64,000 nt of DNA from Oenanthe sinensis (Eukaryota; Streptophyta; Magnoliopsida; Apiales; Apiaceae), in the NCBI GenBank assembly GCA_028671895.1, contig JAPMAC010000197.1, positions 1,679,001-1,743,000 of the forward strand. The letters are read 5' to 3'. The translations under genes and the position numbers were made by a program. Each line of letters opens with the position of its first letter. Position 1 is the first letter of the stretch. The notes beneath the pieces were generated by a model, which saw only the letters and a list, made by a program, of their open reading frames with translations, was not told the origin of the DNA and made no database searches. Positions 11,466-22,961 of this stretch are shown piece by piece.

Positions 11466-13727
11466 TGAAAGACTCCATATCAATTGATCAAGAAAGACAA
11501 AAAGCCAAAAGTGGGATTTCTTCATGTCTTTGGTTGCAAATGTTATGTTCTAAGGAATCAAGGTGAAAATCTAGGAATATTTGAAGCCAAAGCTGATGAA
11601 GCTATATTTGTTGGGTATGCACTATCAAGCATAACCTATAGAGTCTATAATCTTAAATTACACATTGTTATGGAATCTGTACATGTAGTATTTGATGATA
11701 AAAAGATTCAAGACTTGTTTGATGAAGGAAATCATGACACACTACATTTTGAAAATTTATTTGATGGAACAAATGAAGAAAATGATGAAGAAATTATTCA
11801 AGTAAAGTCACAAGTACTCAGAAACCCAATTTCAGTTGATGTCACAGCATCAATGGATAATTTATCAGTTGACAGACATCAATCGACTGATAATGCATCA
11901 ACTGATAATCCTTCAATAGATAATCAACACTCTACATCTAGGGTATCCAATTCAGGGGGAGGGTTTCAAAATCAATCCCCAAATTCAAATCAGTTTGAGT
12001 ACAATACCAATGATCATGAAGCCTCGTCATCACGGAAAAATTTGCCTCCACAAAGAAAATGGACAAAAAGTCATCCATTTGAATTAATCATTGGAAATGT
12101 AGAGGATGGTGTCAAAATAAGAAGTGCTACTCAAAATGAGTGTCTGTTTAGCAACTTCATATCTCAAGAAGAACCTAAAAGAGTTGAAGATGCTCTCAAG
12201 GATCCTGATTGGGTATTAGCTGTGCAAGATGAACTCAGTCAATTTGAAAGGAATAAAGTTTGGAAGCTAGTGCCCAAATCAAAAGACGGATCAGTAATTG
12301 ATACAAAATGGGTATTCAAGAATAAGATGGATGAAACTGGTACTGTGACTAGAAATAAGGCAAGACTTGTGGCAAAGGGCTATTCACAAGAAAAAAGAAT
12401 TGATTTTGATGTAATGTTTGCACCAGTTGCAAGACTGGAAGCAATCAGAATTTTTCTAGTCTATATTGCTCATGCTAATTTCAAAGTCTTCCAGATAGAT
12501 GTGAAGAGTGCATTTTTTAATGGAGAATTAGAAGAAGAAGTCTATGTGAAACAGCCTCCTAGTTTTGTTGATCCAAATTTCCCTGACTTTATCTACCATT
12601 TACTCAAAGCACTCTATGGCTTGAAACAAGCACCAAGGGCCTAGTATGACACTTTATCTTAGTTTCTCATTGAGAATCATTTCACAAGAGGTACTGTTGA
12701 TAAAACCATATTTCATAGAAATGTAAATGACTCATTTATTCTTGTTCAAATCTATGTGGATGACATTATATTTGGCTCAACTAATGAGGGACCTTGTAAA
12801 AAGTTTGTCAAATTAATGCAAAGTAAGTATGAAATGAGCATAATGGGAGAACTAACCTACTTTCTTGGTTTGCAAGTCAAACAAGTTAATGATGGTATTT
12901 TCATAAATCAAACAAAGTACATTTATGACTTATTGAAGAAATTTGACTTACGTGAATGTTCTTTTACAAAAACTCTCATGGCCACTGCCACTAAACTTGA
13001 ATTGAATACTAAGAAAGATAAAGTGGACATTTCAAGTTATAGAGGCATTGTAGGCTCACTTTTGTATTTAATTGCTAGTAGGCCGGATATAATGTTCTCT
13101 ACATATTTGTGTGCTAGGTTTCAGGCTGATCCTAGATAATCTCATTTAGTGGCTATTAAGAGAATTTTTAGATATCTCAAGGGTACACCAAATTTAGGTA
13201 TTTAGTATCCTAGAGATTCTGGTTTTAATCTAATAGGCTACTCAGATGCAGATTATGCAGGTTGCAAAATAGACAGGAAAATTACAAAAGACACCTGCCA
13301 ATTTTTAGGAAGTAAACTTGTGTCATGGTTTAACAAAAAGCAACACTCAGTATCAACTTTAACTGCAGAAACTGAGTACATTGCTGCTAGAAGTTGTTGT
13401 GCACAAATATTATGGATGAGGAATCAACTATTTGACTATGGGTTTAATATGAACAAGATTCCTATCTTCTGTGATAATACTAATGTCACTGCCATAACTG
13501 AAAATCCTGTGCAACATTCCAGAACCAAACACATTGACATAAGGTATCATTTCATTAGGGAATATGTAATGAACGGTACAGTTAAATTATATTTTGTCCC
13601 TAGTGAACAGCATCTTGCAGACATTTTTACCAAACCTCTGGATGAATCGACCTTCAATAGATTAGTCTGTGAGCTAGTAATGTTAAATTTTACTTCAATT
13701 TTGCTTAAAATGTCTACAAGTATTTGA
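11466..13727 (+). pseudogene. E1 pol: integrase C-terminus, reverse transcriptase, RNase H
   Basis: The start shows the integrase tail (HVFGCKCYVLRN, FVGY), followed by a variable linker and the RT (KNKMDETGTVTRNKARLVAK, QIDVKSAFFNGELEEEVYV, YGLKQAPRA, QIYVDDIIFGS with the catalytic YVDD). RNase H follows (IGYSDADYAGCK, TAETEYIAA, HIDIRYHFIRE), ending ADIFTKPLDE. Stops interrupt it at about 12643, 12658, 13137 and 13203. Most replace Trp, Gln or Glu codons, as C-to-T or G-to-A change would. The linker between integrase and RT repeats S(M/T/V/I)D(N) because the private DNA motif is embedded there. It cannot make a functional polyprotein. Confidence 0.9.
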
Positions 13728-13744
13728 CTAAATTTCTGCAGCCA

Positions 13745-14070
13745 TTGTTTATATTTATCTAATTGAAACCTTGTGATCAATTGATAAATATATTAATTTT
13801 CAATGAATATTTTTCAGATATCAATGGATATATTTAATCAACTAATAAAATATATTTATCGATGGATATTTATCTATCAACAAATAATTACCTTAGTAAT
13901 TATATATCGATTAATAAATTAATAAGTATCAATGGATGTGATTACCCATCGATGGTAATAGAATTCTATTCATTTTTGAGCATCCATCGACTTTTTCAAG
14001 ATTAGCCATTGATACTCTATTTTATCCATCGACATATACATATACTCATGTATGTATAAAGTCGATTGCT
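13745..14070 (+). promoter_or_regulatory. E1 motif cluster upstream of the accessory gene
   Basis: Spacer between pol and the accessory gene, dense in TCAATGGATA/TCGATGGATA and close variants: near 13821, 13859, 13930 and 13967, with reverse copies near 13982 and 14026. A TATA-like TATAAATAG follows at 14177-14185, about 140 bp before the ATG. The layout fits a separate promoter for the downstream gene; transcription from here is inferred. Confidence 0.55.
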
Positions 14071-14321
14071 ATTTAGAGTATGTCTATTAATCTTATTTTT
14101 TAACGGTCATTTCTTTTCAGTAAATAGCAAAACAATTGGTGTGACTTAATTATAAGTTAGCTTATTTCTTAAAAAATATAAATAGTAGTTTCATTTCTTA
14201 TTTTATTTCACTTGCTATTTTTCTTACTCACCAATTTTTTTGCTTTTACTCTAAAAACCCTAAGGCGATTCTACACACTTCTCGACAAGTTTCTCTTTCT
14301 AATTTCTTTCTAAGTTCAACA

Positions 14322-17300
14322 ATGGCACCACAAAAGAAGATCTCATCATCAACTAGCTTCATCTACGAGTAGAAGAACTTCATAACCAGTATGACTGTGG
14401 AGGATACCCCTACAAACTTTCATCCATTGATGAAATTCCTGAGTGAATGCAAGTTGTCAAAGGCACTAAGTGAAACACCTGCTATTGTTTGTGAACTTGC
14501 AGAAGAATTCTGGAAGTCTGCAGAAATCTCCTAGGATGGGAAGGTAATTCCTTACACTCGTAAAGGTGAACCCTACACTCTTACTAGTGTAATTATCTCT
14601 GAATGTTTAGAAATTCCTGATAATAATATTGATGTCATGCCAAAAGATGATGATATTATAAACATGTTAGATTATGTTAATTATGCTGTAAATCATTGTA
14701 ACTTAGGAGAGGTAGTTAGAAAGAATTTAAGAAAAGAATGGAGCTATTTCTTTGATGCAATTATCAAGGTATTTTCTGGAAAAATAAGCAACTTTGATGT
14801 TATTACTACCAGTATGCATCAAATTGTATATAGTATCCTATTTGATAAATACTTTGATCTCGGCACATTGCTCCTAAATGAGTTAATTGCTAAGTTGGGT
14901 CATAAAGAATCTAGGAGAAACAACATTTATTTTACTAGATTCATTATGTTGATCATTAACCACTCTTTTGGAGAATTAGAAATCACAGATGCCATTGAGA
15001 CATTGGAGCCCTAGACACAGAACAAAAGGGTCTTCAAGAACTTGGTGAAAATCAACTTACATTCTAAGTTGTGTCTTACCTATCCCCCTTTTGTACATGT
15101 ATTTCTTAAAACTCACAACATTCCTTTCCTTGATGTAGAAATACCCCTTTCTTTGCCTTCTGCAACAATGGTGGGAGATGGAAATGACCCCATTCCTCCT
15201 ACCCAAGTTGCACAACATTCCAAATCCAAGTCTAAGAAAACCACCTCAGTAGTTTGTTGAAACTACTGTCGTAAAATCCAGAAAAAGAAAAACCACTGAG
15301 GGGAGTGTGAAGATGGTTGACAAGGGTGAGGGAACTGACCAACATCAAGAAAGCCAGAATAATAAGGATAGTAAGGGTGAGAATGTCTAGCCAGCCTCCA
15401 GTCCAATCTCTCAAAAGATTGAGACTGTGATAAAGGAATTAAACACATTCCTAGTTGCATCTTCTCAGCAAGGTGTAACTATTGAAAAGAGGTCTCAACC
15501 AAGACCATCTGATGGGGATAAGGGACACAAAGTAGTTCAACCCTACAAAAGGAGGAAGAAGAGCATTAGCAATGAACAATGGTCACATACACCTGCAAAA
15601 CCAAATGAAAATTTGGTGGAGCCTTTAGTTTCTTCTATTGATGTGTCTCAGGAAAATGCTGAGACACAACCCCATTCTTTATCTATTAATTCTCCTCAAT
15701 CTCCTTCAAAATCTATTTCTTCAGAAACATTAATGATAGATAACATTAATGTTCCAAATTCACCCTCTTTGCAACTCAGGGTGGAGCCAACACTCTCACC
15801 TGAATCAGCAAATAAGGTTAACACCTTGGTTGATCAGGGAAATAGTGAAAATTCTACTAAGTTAATAGAAATTACCCAATCAACTGATATTACTCAACAT
15901 CCATTGACTAGCACACTTCCATCGATGGATATCCTTACATTCATCGATGAGCTCCAATCAACTAATATTCATCAATCGATGGATATTTCTCATCCATCGA
16001 TTGACACTTCTATTCCAATTATTGAACCATCTGTTGAAACAATTCAAGTGACAAACACACTTTTAGGATTGAGTGGAGTGGGTGAGGAGAGTGAGAGACA
16101 AGGTTTGTATACCTTGGCAAAAGGAGAGAGTGTGAATGAGAGGCCCTCAATTTCTTCTGAGGAGGTAAAAGGAGAGGGTGTGAGTAAAGAGAGTTCCACC
16201 TTAGTAGGTGATGTAAAATGAGAGCATTGTGAGGGAGAGGTGAGAATCCATGATGAGATCCTGATACAAAAACAGATAGAAGAGAGTTGGAGATAAAAGA
16301 ATAGAGAGAAATCCATGTCACCATCTCATGAAGCATCAAAATCTAAAATTGAGCAGTTTGCAGCTGAACTCACCCAGGAGTTGGGGTTAGAGTTAGGGGA
16401 GATGAAGGAAATGGAGTCCGTGCAGGAGTTGCAGATGCCCACGAGGTGGATGATGGTGAAGTTGAATTTAATCGAGATACTGATACTTTTCAACACAATG
16501 ATCCTCATTATCAAGAATTGGCAACAACCATAAATTAAGAGGCTGAAAAGATGTTAAGGTTGGTCCAGTCTGAAGAAGTTTTTAGGAGTGGAAAAGAGGA
16601 TTTAGCAAGAATGCCTAATGATATTTCTCACATGAATCTTGAGGATTTTGAAACAGATGAAGATGATGGTTTGATTGAGCCATACATGGCAAATGATGAA
16701 ATTAATCTTGCAGATACTGAGAAGACCATTCTTTCACATTATAGAAGGTCAATGGCTGAGAAAAATATGGAGGACCTTGTGCATAGAAGAATTCTCAACC
16801 TCTATAGATATAACTTGAAAATCCAAAAGATCCATGTCACAGGATCCAGGAATGAGTTGAAAAAATTGAAATTTGATATTGAAAGTGCAAGAACACACTT
16901 TGACACCATCATGGACTCTAGGCTCAGTTTAACCATGATGTCAAGAATCAAGCAAAGGCTTGACACTAAGTCTACAGCTAAGGACAAAGTTGTGGAGTTG
17001 GAGAAAAGAGTTAATGCCATGGAGGTAAATATGGAGCATATTCTGAAAAATCAAGTAACCCAAATCAAGTTAATGAGTAGACTCTTGGAAACACCTTTTA
17101 TTTCTCAATCCTTAGAGCAAGAGCCTGTTGCTGATAACAAAAAGGGGGAGAAAATGAAGAGATAAGGAGGAAGGTTGAAGCTGTGGTCAAGAACACAGAG
17201 AATATAATTAAAAATATTGATCCAAAGAAGGCATTGACTCAACAGATTGTAAGGCAATTTGATTCAATTGCCAGCAAAAATAAGGAGATTGGTGCACAAG

Positions 17301-18296
17301 AGCCATCTCTTTAATGCCAGAAATTCTTGGGGCTGTGAAGAAATGAGAAATAAGGGTGGATGAAGGTAGCTCAAAACCTGGTGATAAAAAGGGAAATGAA
17401 TTATAATTGAAGAAGGAAAGAAATAGAAAACTATCACAGGTGGAGAAAGCAAACTATTGAGTAAAGTAATAGTAGTTGGTCTAAAGGAAAGAAAACAACA
17501 AGAAAAGGCTGGAGAAGAATTACCCATTCAACTCCAAAGATAATTTGATGAAAAGAATGAAAGAATCTTAGAAGCTAGAAGGAAAGAGGCTGAGAGGAGG
17601 CCAAGGACAAAGCAAAGGGAAAAGAAAACTTCTAGTGTTAAGAGGAAACTAAATATTGATGGAATTGAAAGGGAGAAGGTAGAACAAGAAAAGAAAACAC
17701 AGATCAAGAGCCAAGCCTCTGGTAGCAATCAACCAAAGGAAATTGAAGTATTCAAAGCCAAGCCAATCAACCTTGTGTCAATCAAAATTGAGGGAATGAC
17801 TACAATAAAAGGTCAAAGGAAGAGGGATGTTGATCTACTTCACATTGACTATGAAGATGGGTCACATTCAAATTTCACATTCAATCAAGTCATGGAACAA
17901 GGCTATGGCACCCTGGGGAAGATTTATACCATGCTCAACAGGAAGTATTATCTAACTGAGGAGCTAGGCAAAGCCATTCTGGAAAAGATGAAGAAGATAA
18001 GGGAGATACCATTTCAGGAAGAAAGGGATGATAGAATCAAAATTTGGAATCCTGAAGGGAAGAAGGTACTCTATGAACCATTCTACATGATGATTTATAA
18101 GGACAAGGAGGGCATAAACAAATGTATCGATATCTGTTAAGAATTGAACAAGCTGCCCAATCTGGAGTTAAATTATCTTGCAAGCCAACTAGATTACAGG
18201 GTTGAGGATGAGAAAATTCTAATGGGATCTCTATATAGGAAGATGAAGGAGAATGAAGATAAGATGAATGAGTCAAGGAGCAGAAGAATAAGATAG
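14322..18296 (+). pseudogene. E1 accessory gene after pol (decayed)
   Basis: Starts with ATGGCACCACAAAAG at 14322 after a CT-rich leader and runs close to the polypurine tract, about 1,300 codons, now broken by many stops (first at about 14370) and frame changes. The N-terminal part carries the domain shared by E1-E4: KEWSYFFDAIIKVF, SNFDVI, IVYS, FDLGTLLL and IYFTRFIMLI, at about codons 140-210. A polar Ser/Thr/Pro/Gln-rich region follows (15427-16221), containing motif-derived SMDI and SIDT. Then comes a coiled-coil region (about 16551-17165) and a C-terminal part with YEDGSHSNFTF and IWNPEGKKVLYEPFYMMI (17775-18140). I see no signal peptide or clear membrane span, so an envelope role is not supported. 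The N-terminal domain resembles the plant transposon-protein domain often annotated in such genes; that is from memory and not checked. Confidence 0.75.
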
Positions 18297-18475
18297 AAAA
18301 TTCAGATTCAACATCAAAGTTATCAGAATTCATCTATTACTGATATTTGGTCACTCTGTCTCAAAATTACATTTGTCAATATTATAATTCCTGCTAGAAT
18401 GAAATTTTTTAGGAGTTTTGTTATCATCAACAGAAAATTTATGCATATTTCACATATTCATAAATAGGGGAAGAT

Positions 18476-19720
18476 TGTTAGGAATTAAGAGAGTTGATGA
18501 TAACAAATTACTTAGAATTACAATAGAGATTTATATTTCATTATAACTGGTCAATGTATATATGTATTATAAGTATCCATTGACTAGGAAACCAATTATC
18601 AATTGAAATTGTTAATCAACTGATAAATTGGATTGTAACAATTGATTCATGTTTTATTATCAATTGATTGTAATATGTCGATGGATGTTGTGAACTAGTT
18701 GACTGATATTTATTGACTTCAATTGATAGCTTTTCAATGGATATAAAGATTGGTTGATCAACTGTAAATATTTTAAGTCAGAATTCTCTCAAATGAAGTG
18801 ATCAACTGATATTGAAATCAATGGATGTGGGAATTGTTCGATGGATAAATGTCAACTAAAATCAAATCAATGGATCTCCATCAATGGATGAAAGCATCAA
18901 GGCAATCAACGGATAAAAGATTATCAATGGATAAGGAATCAATGGATAACCAAAATATCCATTGATATATCAACTGATCAATGGATAACATATCCATCGA
19001 TGGATAAACAAAGAAGGATTGATTGATAAGTTTAACAAGAATTATCAATTGATCAATATTTCCTAAATTGGTTAAGGACAAAATGAACGGGAACTTTGCT
19101 GAAAATGAATCAATGGAAGACAGTACTGTCAAGATTGTGAAGACTTTCAAGGTAACACAGTCTTCACAGAAAAGATCAAGACAAAGATTTTTCTAGAACA
19201 AGACAAATGCAAGGAGACTGTGAAAAGAAGCTACAATCTATTTTAGTGAATACATTGTAAAATGTAATTTTAATTTGTACTTTATCTATCGATAGAAAAA
19301 TGGATGTAGAATGTGAACTGCTATATATAGTCTTAGCAGTTCACTATAACAAAAGAGAGAGCGAGAGAGAGAGAGAGAGAACAAAAACAAGAAAATCATA
19401 GAAAAATTAGAAATCATTGTATTGCTTTTTTTTTTGTTCAACTTCTTATTTTTGTAAGAAGCTTGGTTCTTTAGACCAAGAGTTATTGAAAGTAAAATTC
19501 TTACTAGTAGAAACCTAATCCACTAGTAATTTTTAAATTGCTTTGTTTTGTTCTCTTGATTATCAGTCTTCAATTCATAGTTCAAACAGTTTCTTGACTG
19601 TATATATTTCCAAACACTAAAAATATCAAAGTACAAACTTGAATCCGCAAGAATTAGTCAAAATTTTTAAGTTTGTATTCAACCTCCCCTTCCACAAACT
19701 TGTACTAAGGGAGAATAACA
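18476..19720 (+). mobile_element. E1 3' LTR with preceding polypurine tract
   Basis: The purine tract AATAGGGGAAGA (18464-18474) precedes TGTTAGGAATTAAGAG, the LTR start. The end is AATAACA at 19720, giving 1,245 bp. CTATATATAG at 19321-19330 is a likely TATA box, followed by a GA repeat (19354-19381) in the leader. Upstream of it, 18570-19010 holds the densest array of the private motif, with at least six exact TC[A/G]ATGGATA plus TCAACTGAT copies and variants. The matching 5' LTR is absent. Confidence 0.85.
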
Positions 19721-22280
19721 ACATAGAAGCTTGTTCATCATCAAAGTCCTCCATTTCCTCCATAATCAAGTCATCGGCATTATCAGGGAAGAGTTTGTCT
19801 TTCCCTTTTCCAGCCACATGAATAATAGTCTTTTTCACTCATTCCTTTATCACTATGCCTTTCTCTTTAGGCCTTACCACCTCCTTCTTTTTCTCCACCT
19901 TATCACCACCAAGCTTTGTAGCAATCTCAGCAGCCACAATAAACAGTAATGCTAGTTGGCTCTCCCCCTGAGGCGCACTTAAGTTTTCTCCTTATCACTC
20001 TCAGTTTTAACAACTTTCTCCACAACATTAACATTTTCAATCTCCTTCACCTTCTCAGCTTCAACAACCTTCTCACTTTCTTCTTCCTTCTCCACAGCAT
20101 CCACAAACACTTCTTTATTATTCTTCCCCTTAGTTGAGGTAGCAACTGCATGATTGAATTTAGCATGAAACTCTTCAAGTTTTGCAAAAACAGCTTTGAA
20201 TCTTTCATTCATCACATCCTACAGGGTTGATATTTTGTTGATCAACTTCACCTGGTTTCTTCCAACAATATCAAGATTCTTTGATAACTTAGAGACATTT
20301 TATGAAAGGAATTTCAACCTCTCATCAGCTTGTTTAGTTGGTTTTGTGGCTGTTGGGGTGTTCATTCCCTCTTATTTTTTCTGGATGATCTCATCATCCC
20401 TCACCAATTCACTCTCAAGGTTTAAGACCTTAGAAATTTGGTCTCCCACAATTTTCTTTTTCTTTTGGCCTTGCTCATGGCCCTCTCCATTTTCCTGGGA
20501 TTTTCCCATCCCCTCATCTTTAAGCTCACTTCTCTTTTCTTTATTCTTTTTTTTTTCATACTCTCACTCAACCTAGGTGCAAGGGACTAAGCAGGTACAC
20601 CTTCCATAGGTGTTTTAGATGATACCTTTAGGGGTGTAGAGATTGTCATAGAATCTTTATTTTGAGAAGTGACATCTGTTGGAGGGTTGCTATCAGGATT
20701 GGAAGTGTTAACAACATCTTGAGCATCTAAGTTACTATCATGAGGATTGACAACAAATTTGTCATTAATAGCAACTGAGGCTATGACAACAATCTCTTCT
20801 ACCATTTTAGTAGAAGGTTCTTGTGAATTACTTTGATCAGCGTCACCCAACTCTTGGAATAGTGAATCCAAATTTTGATCTTCATGAGTGACAAAATGAG
20901 ATGCACCATAGTTGAATGAGCTATGTTCCACATTCTCTATCCCTATAGTGTGCATTTCTTCAAGTATAGGCTCATACTGAGTGTGAGTTTCACTATATTG
21001 TGCAGACTCTTTACAGGGTGCCATGAGAGACTGAACAATTTCAATAGATGCCTCATGTTGAGAGGAGACACCTAGAGATGAGTTTTGTTCCCTATTAAGA
21101 TATGTGCCCTTTTAAGAGGACACTGTCTGGATTAAAGAGGTTGATACCCTTGCCTTCTTTCCTCTAGACTCACTAGGGCCCTCTATGGGTTTTATGTATA
21201 GACTATCAGCCTTATTTACTGCATCTAGTGCAGTTTCACCACCTACCTGTGGAATGGTTTCTACACTATATTTGTTGGTTCTCTTCCTTTTAGAAACCTG
21301 ACCCTGCTAGGAGGAATCAGGCTCTTGGCTAGATGTTTTGGAGACTCTAAAGGGTCTAGCCTCTTTGTAAGGTTTGGAGTATGGGTTAGAGACAGTAAGG
21401 TCAACACTGTTCTCTTCACTCAAACAAAATACACTGAACTTATCAATAATATTTAAATTAAGAGATTTTATTGTGGTGTCCATATATTCAGTTATAAAAA
21501 GTTCTAATTCTGGATTAGGTGATTTATCAGACGAAACTGAATGTGTATTTTTCTTTAGGGTAAGAGCTTCATGGCATTTTACATTTTCTAGATTAATTAT
21601 GCCTACTAAAGAATGAATAATAAACATAAAGAACCTAGGATAGTAAATTACCAGTTTTTTGCCCTCCTTTTTCCCTAGAACTGATTTGAATAGAGGCATC
21701 AACATCTTCCCAATGTCAATATTGTAATTATGCACTAGAGAGTGCACAATTTTTCTGATATAAGCTAGGACTTCATTCGAGCCAGTTGTTTTGCTTGATA
21801 TTGCTCTATTAACAACATCCATCATCATGTTCCACTCTTTGTTCAGGAATTTTCTGTCCATACCACCAGATGGGTACTATTCATTAGAATCAGGGCTCAA
21901 CTTGTGCCTTGTGTAGCCAATCTTCATGAAGAACTTGGCAAGCTGAGTTTCACTGAGAGCTTCTTTAAAGACATCACCTTCTTCAAGATTAACACCTAGA
22001 GCAGTGTTAATTACATAGGGGGTTATGGTGTAAGATGTATTGTTCATTTGGAATGTTATGATGCTGCTTTATTGCTCCCCCTCACAAGTTGCAGAGGTCC
22101 ACAACTGAGAAAGCCTAGGAATTTCTTGCAAGGGGCTTTCTGTGAGGGCAAACTTGAGGTAAGATTTATTCATGAAGCCAAAAAAGGGTTTGAAGGTTTC
22201 ACCAGCTTCACCAACCGTAGCCATGGTTATGAAGTTGGTTGGGTTGGGTGCAAGGTACAAATGATTTGAGGTCCTGACAT
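19721..22280 (-). pseudogene. E2 accessory gene after pol (3' end lost)
   Basis: Starts with ATG at 22280, after a CT-rich leader and a TATA-like stretch. A one-base shift follows after about six codons, and the reading then continues with APNPTNFITMATVGEAGETF and FFGFMNKSYLKFALTESPLQ. The shared domain appears as LNKEWNMMMDVVNRAI, IVHSLVHNYNIDIGKML and IYYPRFFMFIIHSLVG (about 21850-21600). A polar tail (KRKRTNKYS, SGPSE-like and acidic stretches) runs to the E1 junction. Several stops are present. Reading on this strand resolves what otherwise look like several small unrelated open frames. Confidence 0.75.
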
Positions 22281-22419
22281 GATTTAGTGTTTAAGAGTTT
22301 AGAAATTGAAGGAGATTTAGAAGAAAAGTTGCAGAGAGAATAGAGGGTTTTTAGGGCATTTTGAGAGTTAGAGAGTTTTGAAAGAAGAAAGCAAAGTGAA
22401 GAGTGTGATATTTTAACTG

Positions 22420-22800
22420 TTTGTATATATATGACATGAAAAAGTAGCTGTCAAGTCTGAATTTCAATCGATTGATTTGACAGTTGTATCATTGAATCCA
22501 TTCATTCTTGACAATAACTTATGCGCTAAACATCACAAACACTCTTGACAGTAATATTAACGGTTAGTGAATACATAAGTAAACCCTAATTTACTATTGA
22601 TAGCATGTATGCAGAAACATAAGAAATGATACTATCAAGCCATACTGACACTATGTTTTTGAAAATAACTTCCAGTCCCGCATATTATGCTATTACAGGC
22701 CTTCTCTAAAGTGATCGACAGTAAGAATGACTAGTCTTTTGGCAGTAAGTAACAAATATTTTGTTAAGCCATTTTGACAGTAAATTTCATAAATACCATA
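22420..22800 (-). promoter_or_regulatory. E2 motif cluster and TATA-like site upstream of the accessory gene
   Basis: Between the pol stop (22962) and the accessory ATG (22280) lie copies of TTGACAGTA or one-base variants near 22478, 22545, 22715, 22741 and 22774, plus GCTGTCAA near 22448. A TATA-like CATATATATACA (minus strand, about 22436-22423) lies roughly 145 bp before the ATG. Promoter function is inferred from the layout. Confidence 0.5.
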
Positions 22801-22961
22801 AAAATTAAGTTTTTCTTAAAATAAATTAGATAACCTCTTAAAGAAATATCATCATGCATCCACTGTGGTAATAACCAAAACAACTTAAACATGTCATTAA
22901 TCCACAGTGAATTCAGTTAACTAATATTCTGATCACTAAATCAACTTAACACAGAATTACA

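Larger units (their letters stand above)
11460..19720 (+). mobile_element. E1: Sirevirus-like Ty1-copia element, 5'-truncated
   Basis: Order on the plus strand: end of integrase, RT, RNase H, spacer with repeated motif, accessory gene, polypurine tract, 3' LTR. The 5' LTR, gag, protease and most of integrase are missing; coding similarity begins abruptly near 11466. The right end (LTR terminus AATAACA at 19720) lies in the accessory gene of E2, so E1 inserted into E2 and a later deletion removed its 5' half together with the 3' end of E2. The private motif is TC[A/G]ATGGATA, with a related TCAACTGAT. Confidence 0.88.
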
